Positions 27,301-40,300 of a stretch of 64,000 bases of DNA are shown piece by piece (position 1 is the first letter of the stretch; each line of letters opens with the position of its first letter). The stretch is from NCBI GenBank assembly GCA_007922305.1, contig ML677374.1, forward strand, positions 6,495,619 through 6,559,618, given 5' to 3'. A model generated the notes under the pieces. That model was given only the letters and a program-made list of their open reading frames with translations, did no database searches and was not told the DNA's origin. Made by a program: the position numbers and the translations under genes. The stretch is from Dermatemys mawii (lineage: Eukaryota > Chordata > Testudines > Dermatemydidae).

Positions 27301-28274
27301 TGAGATCCTTGGATAGGAAGTGTCTAGAAATGGGCCAGGTATTTTGTGTTTAGGTGCGGATGTGTTTGGTGCTTATCAAGGAAGATGTGGTCTTGTTCTG
27401 CCCCAAGGAATTTGCAGTTGAAATGGATGAAGTCAGGGCAACCAAATTCATTAGGAGTCTCAGGAGATTGCTCTCTAGTTCTCTCTGAACCTTTTGTTCC
27501 TTTGTTAGTCTTTGGTTATGAACATAACAGAGGTTGTCCCCAGGCTAATGCCAATGTAATCTGGTTTTGATCAAACTTTTAAGGGGAAACTGGATCACTT
27601 CCGATCGCATCTAGTCTCCTGCTTGCTTTTTGTTTACAGGAAAGATTGTTCTACACTCGCATAAAGCTTTTCTTTGCAAGAAACTGAACATGTTTGAGCT
27701 ATGATGCCACAGCTCTGCAGGCTGATGGTCAGATTGTCAGTGACTGCTTACTGTACTTGAACTGGTTAGGGACATCAAGTTGTAAGGATGTCTCAGAGGG
27801 TTGGACATCGTGCAGTGGTTGAATTATAATATTGATGGCAACTTTTGCAACAGGTGCCAGGTGTGTGAGCGTGGTTAGCTTCCCAAACTAACTTTGTGAA
27901 CTTACTGTTGTCATACAAGGTAATAAGGCCAAAACAGCGCGTGCTCTGAATATTTACAAACATACAATTAAAATTTGACACCACACCCAAACACAGTCCA
28001 TGCTATCCAATTCCTCATCTGAGTGCCACTTGCAATTGTCTTCCTGTGGAGAAATACGAAATGTTCAGATAATGCTCAGGGTACCATTCCCAAATACAAG
28101 AAGGGGTCAGATCTTGCTACGCTTAATTTTACTTACACTCCAACTTTTTCTACCTCCCACCTAGTACGCACAGTAGCGCGGAAACCTGCAGTAGTCACAG
28201 CTCTGCAGGAGTTCATATTTCTCTCTCTCTCGCACACACACACACATACGCATATGTGCATGTGCACACACGAA

Positions 28275-28312
<38 letters not shown>

Positions 28313-31300
28313 CTCTCTCTCTGTATTCTCTCTCTGGAATTGCTTCAACACTAAAGCCAGGGCCTGCTGCAAAAAGTGACATAAGAGGGCTATGAATTAG
28401 TCAGCAGAAGGGGCTATTGTCATATCCTTGTGCCATCAGATACCTAAGCCCACAGTGCTTGCTACTTCAGCATGCTAATCTTTTAGGTTTCTGAGCCTAA
28501 ACTCGTGTGTCTCAGTCAAATAGACAGATCAAAGTGTAACTGCTCAGCAGTTTAGAAAATACCCGTCGCTCCCTCCCTTCTTTCTTAGGAATATCCTTCT
28601 TGCAGTTGTTTTGGCAGTAACAAAAGAATGAGTTATGCACGTTAACCCACGTTTTTAGCTGGGCTGGTGAAAACAGTCGCTTCTGAGGCTTAACATGATC
28701 TGTGCTGTCTGCGGCAGGAATGTAGGTTTAATATGAGAAGCTAGAAGCTGTCATGCTAAGGCTTCACCAGAAGCTGGGATCAACCTGCAGTTGTCACTGG
28801 CGTCTCTTCTTCTGCAGGTTATAAAGCCTTGAAGGCCTTGTTGAGAGCGTTAGTGGACCTCCAGGATGAGCTGCTGTATCAATATCCAGGCACGAGGCAT
28901 CTGGTAGATGGGAAGCAATCAAAAATGGAGAGGTAAATACAGAACAAGACTGGGTCTGAGCCTTGCTAAAGCCCACCTGGGAGTTAACTTTTTAAATGGG
29001 AGAACATAAAAGCTTTGGCCTTTGCCATCTCAGCTCTGCTCCCCACAGCTGCTCCTGATTGTTAATGGACATTGTGGACAAATGTCATTTGAACCTCTCC
29101 TGTTTTCACCAGAATCTTGGGCTGAGTAATTTCTTTTGGTGGCGGGAGGGAGGTTCAGCAACTTGATTTCTGAATAGCTAACAGAAGATGGCAAGATGAT
29201 CAGCAGAGGAGTTGCTGTTAAAGAGAGTTTCCAAATTGTTGCCTCAAAGTGTTTTTTTGTTTGTTTGTTTTGTTTTTTAAATTTCTAGTGATGAGGAGAT
29301 CCCCAGTAATAGTGATGAAGAGCTGGGAGGTGAAGATCAGGTGAGGCAGAAAGGCCCCCCGAAACGGAAGCTAGAGATGGAAGACTATCCCGAATTCATG
29401 GCAAAGCGGTTTGCTGACTTCAGAGTGTATCGGAACAACACCTTGCAGAAGTGGCATGACAAGACCAAACTCGCTTCTGGCAAATTGGGGAAGGCAAGTG
29501 TGTATGTGTGTGTGTGTGTGTGAGAGAGAGAAATTTACCAGACACATTGGGACAGCAGCTGAACTGTTTCATGCCATTCAGACATGAGAACATTCCTTGT
29601 TCTAGCTAGAGTTACAATAGTAAGAGTTAAAACACACACGCCCACAAGAAGATTTTGAAAAGGATATAAAGCCTCATGCTTCAAGGGCATAAGCCAGGTT
29701 CTAACTTGGCAGGGTCAGGAGGAAATTTTTCCTGTGAACAGATTACTTCAGAACTGCCTCCTACCGTATTTCTCATACTTTTCTCTGAAGCAGCTGCTAT
29801 CAGTCCGCTGTGGGCTGGAGACAAGATACTGTTTACGGTGGGTATATTTCCCTATTTACGTTATGATTTATTGTAAATACACAGACCTGAACTCTTTAAT
29901 GCATCTGACAATTCATTTTGTCCTAAGAGATCAAAGGCACAGAATCTAGGGGTTAATATTAATCATTGAGAAATTTGTCTGAGCTAGAACAGTGAAGCCT
30001 GTCTATTAAGCCAGGTTTGCAGCTTGCCTCAGGGCAGTACCTTTTTGTTGTTTTATTTTTTGTTGGGTTTCATATATATATATATATATATATATAAACA
30101 AGAACAAAAATCCAAACTCAGACTCCTCCCGCAGGAACATTGTCTGCTTATCCACTGACACGGAAAGATAAAGGAACATTGCTGCCTTGAGCAGCAGGTT
30201 TCTGCATTATCTGACACTAGTTAATGTTGTTGCAGGGTTTCAGTGCCTTTGAGCGTTCAATCTTGACTCAGATTGATCATATTATGATGGACAAAGAGAG
30301 ATTACTACGGCGGACACAGACAAAGCGGTCTGTGTATAGGGTACTTGGAAAGCCGGAGCAAGAATCTCAGCCTGTCCCCGAATCATTGCCCGGATGTTCG
30401 GTAAGAGTTTTTGTTTCCAATGGAAGTGATGAAATTCCCCGCAAATGAATTAAATGGCTCCTTTAACAAATAATGTTCTTGTTGGGAGAGTTATGTAGCG
30501 GCTGGCGGAGTGACCATATTTGTAACTGAATGGATTAAAAGATGATTTAGGTGCTTTTTGTATTTCACGATGTATGTGTTGGTTCCTATGCTTATTCCTG
30601 ATAGGCAGCGCGAGATTCAAGGTTGGACCATGCCAGCATTTTACCTTGGTCGTGCAATAGGGGTCAGTTCTGTCACATAGCCTGTATTCTGCTTCTTAAA
30701 GAAGCAACTGCAAAATTTGGTCCTAATAATGGGGTTTAAAACTCTTGACCAGGAAGTTGGAACCAAGAATCACATTGCATTTCACCTGCAGAATATTTTA
30801 AGTCTTTATATCAATTTAGTATTTAAGGAGTAGTAAACACTCAGCTTGTAAAAATTAATGTAGAATTATTGCACTTGCAAAAATATATTTTCCACTATGT
30901 TTTAAATAAAGGTCCATATATGCATTGCAGCACAACTACATTTAAGTATAGCAGTGTTTCAGAGATATCATATGCAGGCTGTGTTTGTTTCCCAGCTAGG
31001 GAATCATAAAACCAGTTCTGTGTTGGCAGCCTTTTTCCATTTCCTTCCCATGTAGTAGAAGTCCTTTAATCCTATCCTTATCATAATCAAATGTTTAAGA
31101 ACTTCTTGTAATGGAAGGTGTTCACCATGCTTTTAAATGTTTGTTCGCTTTACTTGATGTCTTTGAGATTGGAGATGGAAAAGGCCCATTGTGTCCTTTC
31201 ATCCAAACTGTTATCAAAGTGCGATAGCTCCTTGTTGTATGCTTATTCATTTTCTTTGTCAAGTTGAGTTAAAAGTGTGGCTTCTACCATTTCTCCATGG

Positions 31301-34300
31301 AGTCCACCCTACAGCCGAATACATCTAGATCTTGTTCTAACAGGTCCCAAGGCTGTACATATTGAAGAACATAAGGTGCTGAAAATATGGATTAGGGAGG
31401 TTCACTGTCCAAATCCACCAACAGTGCATTAGACTTGTCTTAAGATCTGATCCCGTGTCCGGGTGCTGCCCGAAGCATAGGCACATGTGGGCTTATAAAC
31501 ATTCTCTCTGCTGTTCCAGGAGGTCGTCCCTCAAGCCAAATCCAACTTGCACCTAAAAGACCTGGATGAGGAGATCTTTGATGATGATGACTTTTACCAC
31601 CAGGTGAGCATCTGGAAAAGTTTTCTGTGTCTCATGGCTCAAGTTGGTTTTTAGTACAGTGGAATCCTGCAATACCATGACGATCAGGGTCCAAAAATAT
31701 CGATAGTGATAAAAGTGGGGTTAAAGCAGCGCCCGATTCCACCATCGGGAGCCCCACGCGCCCCACGTTATAAGTGGATGCGCGGTATTGCGGGGTTCCA
31801 CTGTATTTCTGGAGTTAATGCAGTAAATTCTCAGCAGTAAGGTCTTCTGCCCAAAGATTCCTCTTAGAGAAACACCACGTTAGTTGCTTGACTGGATGTC
31901 TGTAATCTCTAGCTATTATCCTTATTTCATGATGTGCAAAGGTTTTAACTTTGAAATCGCGATTCCAGGGTTGAGGGGCAATCCTTCAGCCCTGCCTCAA
32001 GGGGAGGAGTCTTGGACTTCATTGATATTACTCTGCCCATGTGAGTTAGGCCCACTGAATCAGACCAGTGTCTGTAGTTCTCACTGGTGATTATTGCTGT
32101 ACAAAGAGGAATCACAGAAGTTTCTACAACTGAATATTTTAAAGAAAAAACAAATGCGTATGTGGGTGGGAAAGCGCCATCACAAATAAAATTTTTGAAG
32201 TTGCTCAGTGGCACATTAGTTACCGTCATCCAAACACAAAACCTGTCGAATCTGTTTGAAGATTGAAAGTGGTGCTGGGCTCCCAAAGCTCTTTCCATAC
32301 TGAAGCAGGGAGACTCCACACACTACTCTCGAGGCTATAGACTAGGGTGATCATTGTGTTTATAATTCAGTTAGCAAATGATAATAGCCACATAAAATGC
32401 ATACTGGAAATTACAGTGCTTTGAAATGATTTGGTAAATTAAGTCCTGGATCAGTGCCCAAAAAAACATTGCTGGTCCAAGGATCCAGAGATGATTTTAA
32501 CATCAGGACTAAACAAATGCTGTTATATTATTAGAAACCTGGAAGTCTAACTAGAGAAACTCATTAGATCAGCAAGTAAAATCATGCGACGATTGGAGTA
32601 TGGAGAAGGGAGGTGGAATTATGTGATTTTTAGGGCCTGATAACTAATTCAACCAGACTAGAATCAGAGGGGTAGCCGTGTTAGTCTGGAATAGGAGAAG
32701 TGACAAAGAGTCCTGTGACACCTTAAAGACTAACTAAAGTATTAGAGCATAAGCTTTCGTGGGCTAATACCCACTTCGTCGGATGCATGCATCTGACGAA
32801 GTGGGTATTAGCCCACGAAAGTTTATAATCTAAAACTTTAGTTAGTCTTTAAGGTGCCACAGGACTCTTTGTCACTTCAACCAGACTAGTAGACTTTTCC
32901 AGTACATGTCCTGGGCTACCAAACAGAAAGAAAATATTAGTGAAGTAGGTAATTATTGTCTAAATTTTACAGATTGGAAGAACAATGAGGAATTTAAAGG
33001 GGGTGATTTTTTTCAGGAATCCTCAGCGTTGTTCTAACTCTGCTACTTTTGCCATCAACGGGAGTTTTATTATTGACTTCTATGGGAGCAGAGTTAGGAC
33101 CAGGCTAAATGCTTTTGAACATCTCACCTTGTAAGCAACATGTTCAAGGTTACACAGGATGCGGGTGGCAGAGCAGAGAATGGAACCTGTATTTCTTGAT
33201 TCCCAGGACTGTGTGTTATGATAGGAGCATCCTTTCTAGTCCTGGGGTGAGTTGAACAGCATTTCCATGGCAGGGAGGGATTCAGTAATTCCTGCACTGG
33301 AGATTGGATCCCTTTGCACGTTCTTTCAAATGCAGAAGGGGGCTGTTGAGCAGCAGTGATTGGAGGGCCAGATCTGTGATGTTAGTGCTGAATATTGGTG
33401 TGAGAGAATTCTGAGATGCAGACAAATCTCCTCCCATCTCCAGGAGTCCAAGTTTGCAACAAGAGCATAATGCAGATTAAATCAGCATCATAAAATACCA
33501 AAATGAACAGGGAGAAATAGCCCTGACTGGCAAACCTTAGGTCTGTACTGTGGGGGTCGTCTTGGCCCTGAAATGTTAAGTTTTTGAAGAAAAATTGCAG
33601 TAGTTGAATGGCCCTTCCTCCTTACTAATAATTTTAACTTCGATACATTCTGATTTCAGAATTATGACTAGTCACATTTTAGCTTTTCCCCTCACTTGTT
33701 AATTGGGGTGCTGGGGTTAATCTAAATTAAAACTTAAACTAATAGAGGTCATTGAGGGAAGAGGAACACCTGAGTAAAACAAATGGGGCTGCCAGGCACA
33801 ACTGTATCTTGGCCATTTCCCAAGAGGGAAGTGACAGCAAATTGGAGTTGTTTCAGCGTTCTGTAGAGGTGAATGATGGGTGACACTCATTTAATGTACG
33901 GCATCTCCGGAAACATTCCAGATTGTATTACTTGCTGTACCAACTGCCGCCGCCCGCACACAGCGAATAGGAACGGGGACCAATCGACAACATCTGGCAG
34001 CACAGCAAGGAATGGGTGCAACTCTTGAAACCCCATAGACTCTAAATATGGTGCTTAGGACTGTGGAGGCTTTAATCACTTACCACTCTTTGGCAGCAGG
34101 CTACGACAGCTTATCCTAGCCTCGTACATCACGCACAGACATCTGCTGAGCCGCGAGGCAGCGACACATTCATTTTCCTTTCTTGCTTTTTTTTTTTTTT
34201 CCCTTTCTCCCCTTCTCCCTCCCTCCCACCCTTCTCCTCTCCTCTCGTCCCCAATATGCTTATTGGGAGAGATGATCTGAAAAGATTACCGCTTCATTGT

Positions 34301-37300
34301 GTGCAAGTAATTGTGGGGATGCCAGCCCCTTGACAGACACAGCGTAGCACCTGTTCCGCTGACCTGGTTAATTTCTTCTGTTGAGTGGGATTTGGCAGAG
34401 ATTGGAGCTGAAGCCAATTCAGTGATAAGGCTACAGAAAATGGCTGTATGTTTTCTGTCACCTCCCAATTAAATTGGTTTCATAAAGTGCTTTCCTTTAT
34501 TTGTCAGGGTAGTGAGCTGGAGCTGAGTGTTGCATTCAGAAGGAGTAGAATGTATTACAATAGACCCATGACAATACAGTGAATTTGGTTTCTTTCCAGT
34601 AGGTCATACCTAAGCTCGTGCATGTAAATAAAATATAAAAAAGGCCCTGATGTTTCAGAAGTAATGAGCATCCACAACTCTAATTGATTATTGTGGTAGC
34701 ACAGCACCTCTGAAAGTCTAACTTTGTGCATTTCTGTGTTTTTTAATTATTTAAATTTGCAACCCTATTTTTAAATGCCATTTTATTATAATATTGCATT
34801 TTTAGTTACCTATTATGTTTATTAAGGGTCAAATACAAATTCAAGTACAAGTTATTTCCCCCTCTCTTCAGTCATAGGAAGGGTGTTAGGTACACAAGTC
34901 AGTGACTAAAGCAGAGTTGAGACATTATAAATATAATTACTGTATTGTTATAGGTTACAGTCCTGGAATCTTAAGATTCCACATCACCTGTGGGAAGGCA
35001 GTCTCGTCTTTTTACAAGCCCTCAGTGGCATTCAGTGAAATTCACCTTGCTGGGCAGGTGGAATTTTACGATTCAGGACTCAACAATTTGTGTGTCATCT
35101 GTTCATCCCACTTATGCCAGGTTTGCTCGGCTGTTTTGCAGGCAGATAAAGCCTTTCCCTGTCTCATAATGATCTTTATTCTGGTGACCCACATTGAGTT
35201 ATAATGTACAGCCATGAGAGAGACGTGGGACAGAACTTCTTTATTTAGGCTTCGCCAGATGAGAATAATTAAGCAGCTTCAAAAAGATCCTGATTACTTA
35301 AAGCAAGGGGTGTTGAGCCCCATTTCATACACAGTTTTAAGGCAAAAAACTACTTTTTTGGTTCCTTTTTTTAAAGAGCCGTGTTTCTGTAGAATCCCTT
35401 ACCGATATTGCAGCATCAAGACTTAAAAATCCAGTCTGCTACAAGAGTACTGCTAGTCTAACATGCTACAGTGGAGATTTTATTATTAGGATGAAATACT
35501 CCCCTAGAAGAGGAGAGAGCTGAAATTGGTTTATCTCTTACAGGAATGAGGTTAATGTTCATATGCTAAGTGTTCCTCTGGTAGCAACTCTGCCCAGAAC
35601 AAATGTTCATCACTGATGGCAGCAGGTATGCCTAGGGAAAGTTAAGAATATACATAGCTTTTATTCCCACCCTCCCTCCAGCTTTCGTTAAACAGTTTGG
35701 CACTGCCTCTTATGATGGCTTGGAGCCATATTATCTTGTGCTGTGATTGTCTCGTAAGCTAAATATGGTCACTAGTTGGATGGGAGACTCCAAGGAAAAC
35801 CTAAGGCCTTCAGCCAGTGGTGGTGGCAGTTCATTAGATGGGCCTATCCCTGTTAGTTAGTATTTGTTTTAGGGGCACTGGTCCTAAACGGTTAAACATC
35901 TGCTGTGTTCCACTTTGGAGATGGATGCGTTTCATCTGGGCCCAGCTGCTGAAAGGTCTTTAGGTATCTAATCCCCAAGTTAAGTGCCTAAATATCTTTT
36001 GAGGATTTGGGCTATGGAGCTTTATATCCCTTACCTGCTCATAGTTAGTTTGTAAAGTGCTTTGAGATCATCAAAGGTTTATTTTATTTTCTCTACAGGA
36101 AGCTTTGCATCTGCATGTGTTAACTACTTTCCTAGTATTATTGCCCTTCGTGTACTTGTCTACATGATCCAGTGTAACAGATGCTCAAAGTATGTATTTT
36201 AACAATGCGTATAAAAATAAGTTTAGTGTTTATCTCACTAAACCTCCTGTTCATGTCTAGTTTTTATCCAAAAGAACTATTTAATCTGAGTTTGTGACAA
36301 ATCAGCTTCCAGATCTCAAACGCTCATTAGGATGTTTCTGACACCGTTTACTTTCCTTCTGGGTTGTAGAGTGATTTAAATCATTAACAGTCTGGCTTTT
36401 TTAAAAAACTTAATTTGATGGCATAAATTTATCCTCTGATTTCAACTAAGAGTATGTTTAAAACTGTTCCTGGTCACATACTGTGTTTTTTTCATCTCAC
36501 AGGTATTTGATAATGCCATAAACAAGTAATTACTAATCCAGTGAACTATTAAAAGTCAATAATGGTGAAGAATAGAGAGAAGGCTAGTTTTCTGACAAGC
36601 TGGTTTACCTTAATTAAACTGTTGAGTGATTAATATGGACAGCTGATCTTGTGGCTTTAATTAGATGCATTTAGAGTTTTGTGTGAATAAGAGATGTCTC
36701 GAACCATCCCATAGGTTAATGGCAATACAATACTCTTATCATAGGCATGTATCTTTCAAATGGCTCAGTAGATGGTTAATAACACGTTTTAAAGCTTGAT
36801 TTGAAACTTCTCCTAATGGGTTATTAGAAAACGGAAACCCAGCATCGTTAGCCTTTTTTCCATGTAAAACTGAATTTCCGTAGAATATTTAAAAAAATAC
36901 AGTCAAGTCGTTTTGTCCTACAGTTTAGGTTTTTGCATTACAAAATAGGTTACAGAAAACCCAGTGCAAACAGTTCCAGGGTGATTTTTAAAAATAATAG
37001 TTATCAATGGGTCTAAAATTTTCCCATCACTGTTATAAACTCAAAGAGCATTGTGCTAGTGCATGGGAGCTTGAAAGAGGAAACCGCAGTCCAGTTTTTC
37101 TGGACAAATAGAGAGAAGTGCAAAAAGTAAACTAAAAGAACCTTAAAATAGATGTTAATCTTCCACCATTTATGCAGTTTTTCATAACAGTGTGTGGTAT
37201 TAGTATCACAGATAAAGGAAGAAGTATGATTTTCATCTCTACAATGTCCCTCCAAAGAATGAAGGAAATAAAACTAGATTAGGAAATATTTGGATCAGAC

Positions 37301-40300
37301 GCTGTAATTTATCATACGTTTGTCAATGTTCAGTTCAGAGCAGGAGTAAACCCCTTTCCTGGATGTTGTTCCATCTTTTTTCTGATGTAATCTTAGCAGG
37401 CAAGAGGATGAGCTATGCATGTCTGTGTTATTGCTTCTTAACTTGGAAGAGAAACTGAACAGTTCTTAAGCTGTTGGAAGGATTTTGTGTTAAAATGAAA
37501 GTGATACTCAGCAAGTGGACTTTAAAATGATTGGTTAAAACTGCTTAATCTCCACTAACAAATACATGGGCAGCTGGCTAATTTAAGTGAGATAGGGTCC
37601 TTCTGGAAAAGTCTAACAATGTTTTTGATTAAAGGTGGGTCTTTGCTGCCACATCCCAGGGTACAGTTTCTCATGGTTTGGGTGTGTACAAGTTGTTGGA
37701 GTTGTTTCTGATTTCTGTGTTTGAACACAAGTCTCCGTTCTTACCTTTGTACTAAGAACAAGTGAACATAGAGTGAAATGGTGCTTCTTATATTGTCCTG
37801 TGTAGTTATCCGTTATATTAGTTGAGTGTTAACTGGCTGGCAGACCTCCTGTTTGATATACTAGTACATGGAACCTAACCTGCCTAAAGTGACTTTCACC
37901 TTAGGGCTTAGGTTGAGCTGAATGTGTAGTGTAGACCAGACCTGAATGCTAATATGCACCCATGTAGCCATGTCACCACCAGGCAGCAGAGTCAAATAAC
38001 GTTCATGTGGATGACTTTACTCCACTCTTTTATAGCTATAAAATGTATATCTAGCATCCAGATTGCTGCTGTTTTGGGACAGGCGAGGTGCATTTAGGCT
38101 GGTTGCAGAGCTATTGCCGTTACAGACAAATGGGACTTTTAAAAGGATAGTTTTGCTCCCTCGTTAAGGGGAGAATGAGTTGGGAGGTGGTGGTGGGTGG
38201 ATAAAAACAAATTATTCAAATCAAAGCCTTTTACTGCTGATATTGCTTAACTCCATTTCTGTCTTCACACATCAGGGCTTAATGCTGATAGTGATTTACT
38301 TACACTTCCTAGTTAATAATTAGACATTGGGAGACACCATAGATCACTCCTAATGGAATATATGGGATCTGATGAGAGTTTTCTGTTTTGACTAATAAAT
38401 TTTAGCCGGAATCACCAGGCTTAATGAAATATTACAGCTTTGGGAGTGTTTTAGGTCTTATGCTGAGAAAATAGTGTTACTTTATTCAGTAAATGAATTT
38501 ATCATTCATTGTGTATCCTGAACCCTACCTGGCTCTGGAGCATGGGCTGAATGCAAGACTGTGAACTAGAAAGTGGAAAAACTAATCAAATCTTTAAAGA
38601 CCAGAGGCAGCCAGGCGGGTCTAGACTGACTTTTCCAGTAGTAACCTCTGGCTAGATCCACTTTGATTTTAGTAACCATTGTTAGCATGGTTTATAACTT
38701 CAGTTTTAAGACTCACACTATTTAGATGTAATAAGATGCTTCGTGGTTTTTATTTCCATTTCCGAATTTCCCTCCTGTCCCTGGTTCTCTTCCCCCTTCC
38801 TCTCTTCTCTATCCTCCACAACCTCTTGAATCTTCCTGTTGCCCTGCACTGAAAGAACATTTCACCTTCAGTTCCCAGGTGAAGAAAACTGCTCTTTCTT
38901 GACTGATGGCTCGACTCCTTATGGACCTTTTGGCCCCAGGGTGCTGCTATTTACAAGCATTAGTCTCCTCCTGTTGTTCCATGCAACTTTCCCCCATTAA
39001 CACCAATGGGAGGGATTCTCTGTGCAGAATAATAGACCCCACAGGGATAAAAAGATACCTGCTTTACTCTGACCACAAGTGCTCTTATGCAGTCAATTTG
39101 TGTAAGAGCCACACCCCCATGACCAGTGTCTCCAGTCCTGGATGCTGATGCTGCAGCACCTTTGCCTTGCCAGCAGGGGAGCGGTCCAGTCTAATGAGCA
39201 TCTGTGGCCAGAGCTCCGCTAGTGGGATCTATCTCACTCACCACCATGTCAAACATTCCATTAAAAACCTGCAGGAACGAATGCACCTTGTGTTGTCTAT
39301 CTTTGGCGTCACTGCGGCTGCACCTTTTAGCCACCAAATTCTGGATTTGGCGAGCCACCGAAAGGCAGAGTTCCCCCTGCTGCAGATGTCTTGCTGCACA
39401 GCTTTTGAGTTTAATCTCGGGATACAACAGCAGAAGGAACCCAGCTGATCTTGCCTGTTATGACAAAGGCACCTCCTCAGATATTCGGGTCCCGGACTGC
39501 TCCGAGATGTATGGCTTGTACTTTCTGCCTTGTGTTGCATCCTGAAGGAAAGGGATAAGGGGTTGCACAGGAATGATACATACCTACAGTGATCCATCCC
39601 AGTTAGGAGGCAAACAACAGTGTTCTGTGCCAGGGAAGCTCCTTATAGAGTGCCCTGCAGTAATGCAGTCTGGAATGAACGTCGGTTAGATACGCTACGC
39701 TCACAGTGGTGCCGTTAATCCATTCAGGATGCAAGAAGACATCTCCCTTTTGAGATTGCTTAGGTTCAGTGCAAATATAAAGAGTTGGGATGGATGTCTT
39801 GAGGGTTGCCATTGTACCTTTCAGCAAAGCAGCCCGGTAGAGCTGGGGTTCTCAAATGTCATTGCTTTGTGACCCCCTTATGAGAACAAAAATTACTGAC
39901 CCCAGGAAGAGAGACTGAAGCCTGAGCCCACCCAAGCCCCAGAGGTGGTGGGGAGGGGCTAAAGGACATCAAAGCCCCAAGAAGGGGGCCTGTAACCTGA
40001 GCCCCACTGCCTTGGACTGAGAATCATAGAGTATCAGAGTTAGAAGGGACCTAAGGAGATCATCTAGTCCAACCCCCTCCTCAAAGCAGGACCAATCCCC
40101 AATTAAACCATCCAACCCTAAATGGCCCCCTCAAGGATTGAGCTCATAACCCTGAGTTTAGTAGGCCAGTGCTCAAACCACTGAGCTGTCACTTCCCTTA
40201 CTTGACTTAAACACTTGGGCTTTGGCTCCAACCTCAGCCCTGGGCAGTGAGTTTAATCAGGTTTCAGCCCCAGCAAGTCTAAGCCAGCCCTGGCGACCCC

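Larger units (their letters stand above)
10463..28817 (+). other. AATF intron 4 (GT-AG), 18.4 kb
   Basis: The intron is mostly AT-rich unique sequence. Repeats recognised: a CR1-like LINE end (12640-13140), a Harbinger-like MITE with a nested hAT element (15788-16770), MIR-like SINEs (18865-18950, 21835-22022, 23285-23425, 27110-27330), a Tigger-like element (22177-22799), a palindromic repeat (23727-23810) and a compound microsatellite (28219-28335). A candidate conserved noncoding stretch is at 20690-21010. I see nothing identifiable in 10463-12640, 13140-15780, 16780-18860, 18960-20690, 21010-21830, 23815-27110 or 27340-28210. Confidence 0.9.
29494..30235 (+). other. AATF intron 6 (GC-AG)
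   Basis: The donor reads AAG|GCAAGT, an ideal non-canonical GC donor, followed at once by a TG microsatellite. The acceptor is TTGTTGCAG. The intron also holds an AT microsatellite. The remainder shows no feature I recognise. Confidence 0.93.

Noticed and set aside
29341..29523. Exon 6 frame reading on into VYVCVCV
   Set aside because: The tail is a readthrough of the TG microsatellite; exon 7 continues the protein only if splicing occurs at 29493.
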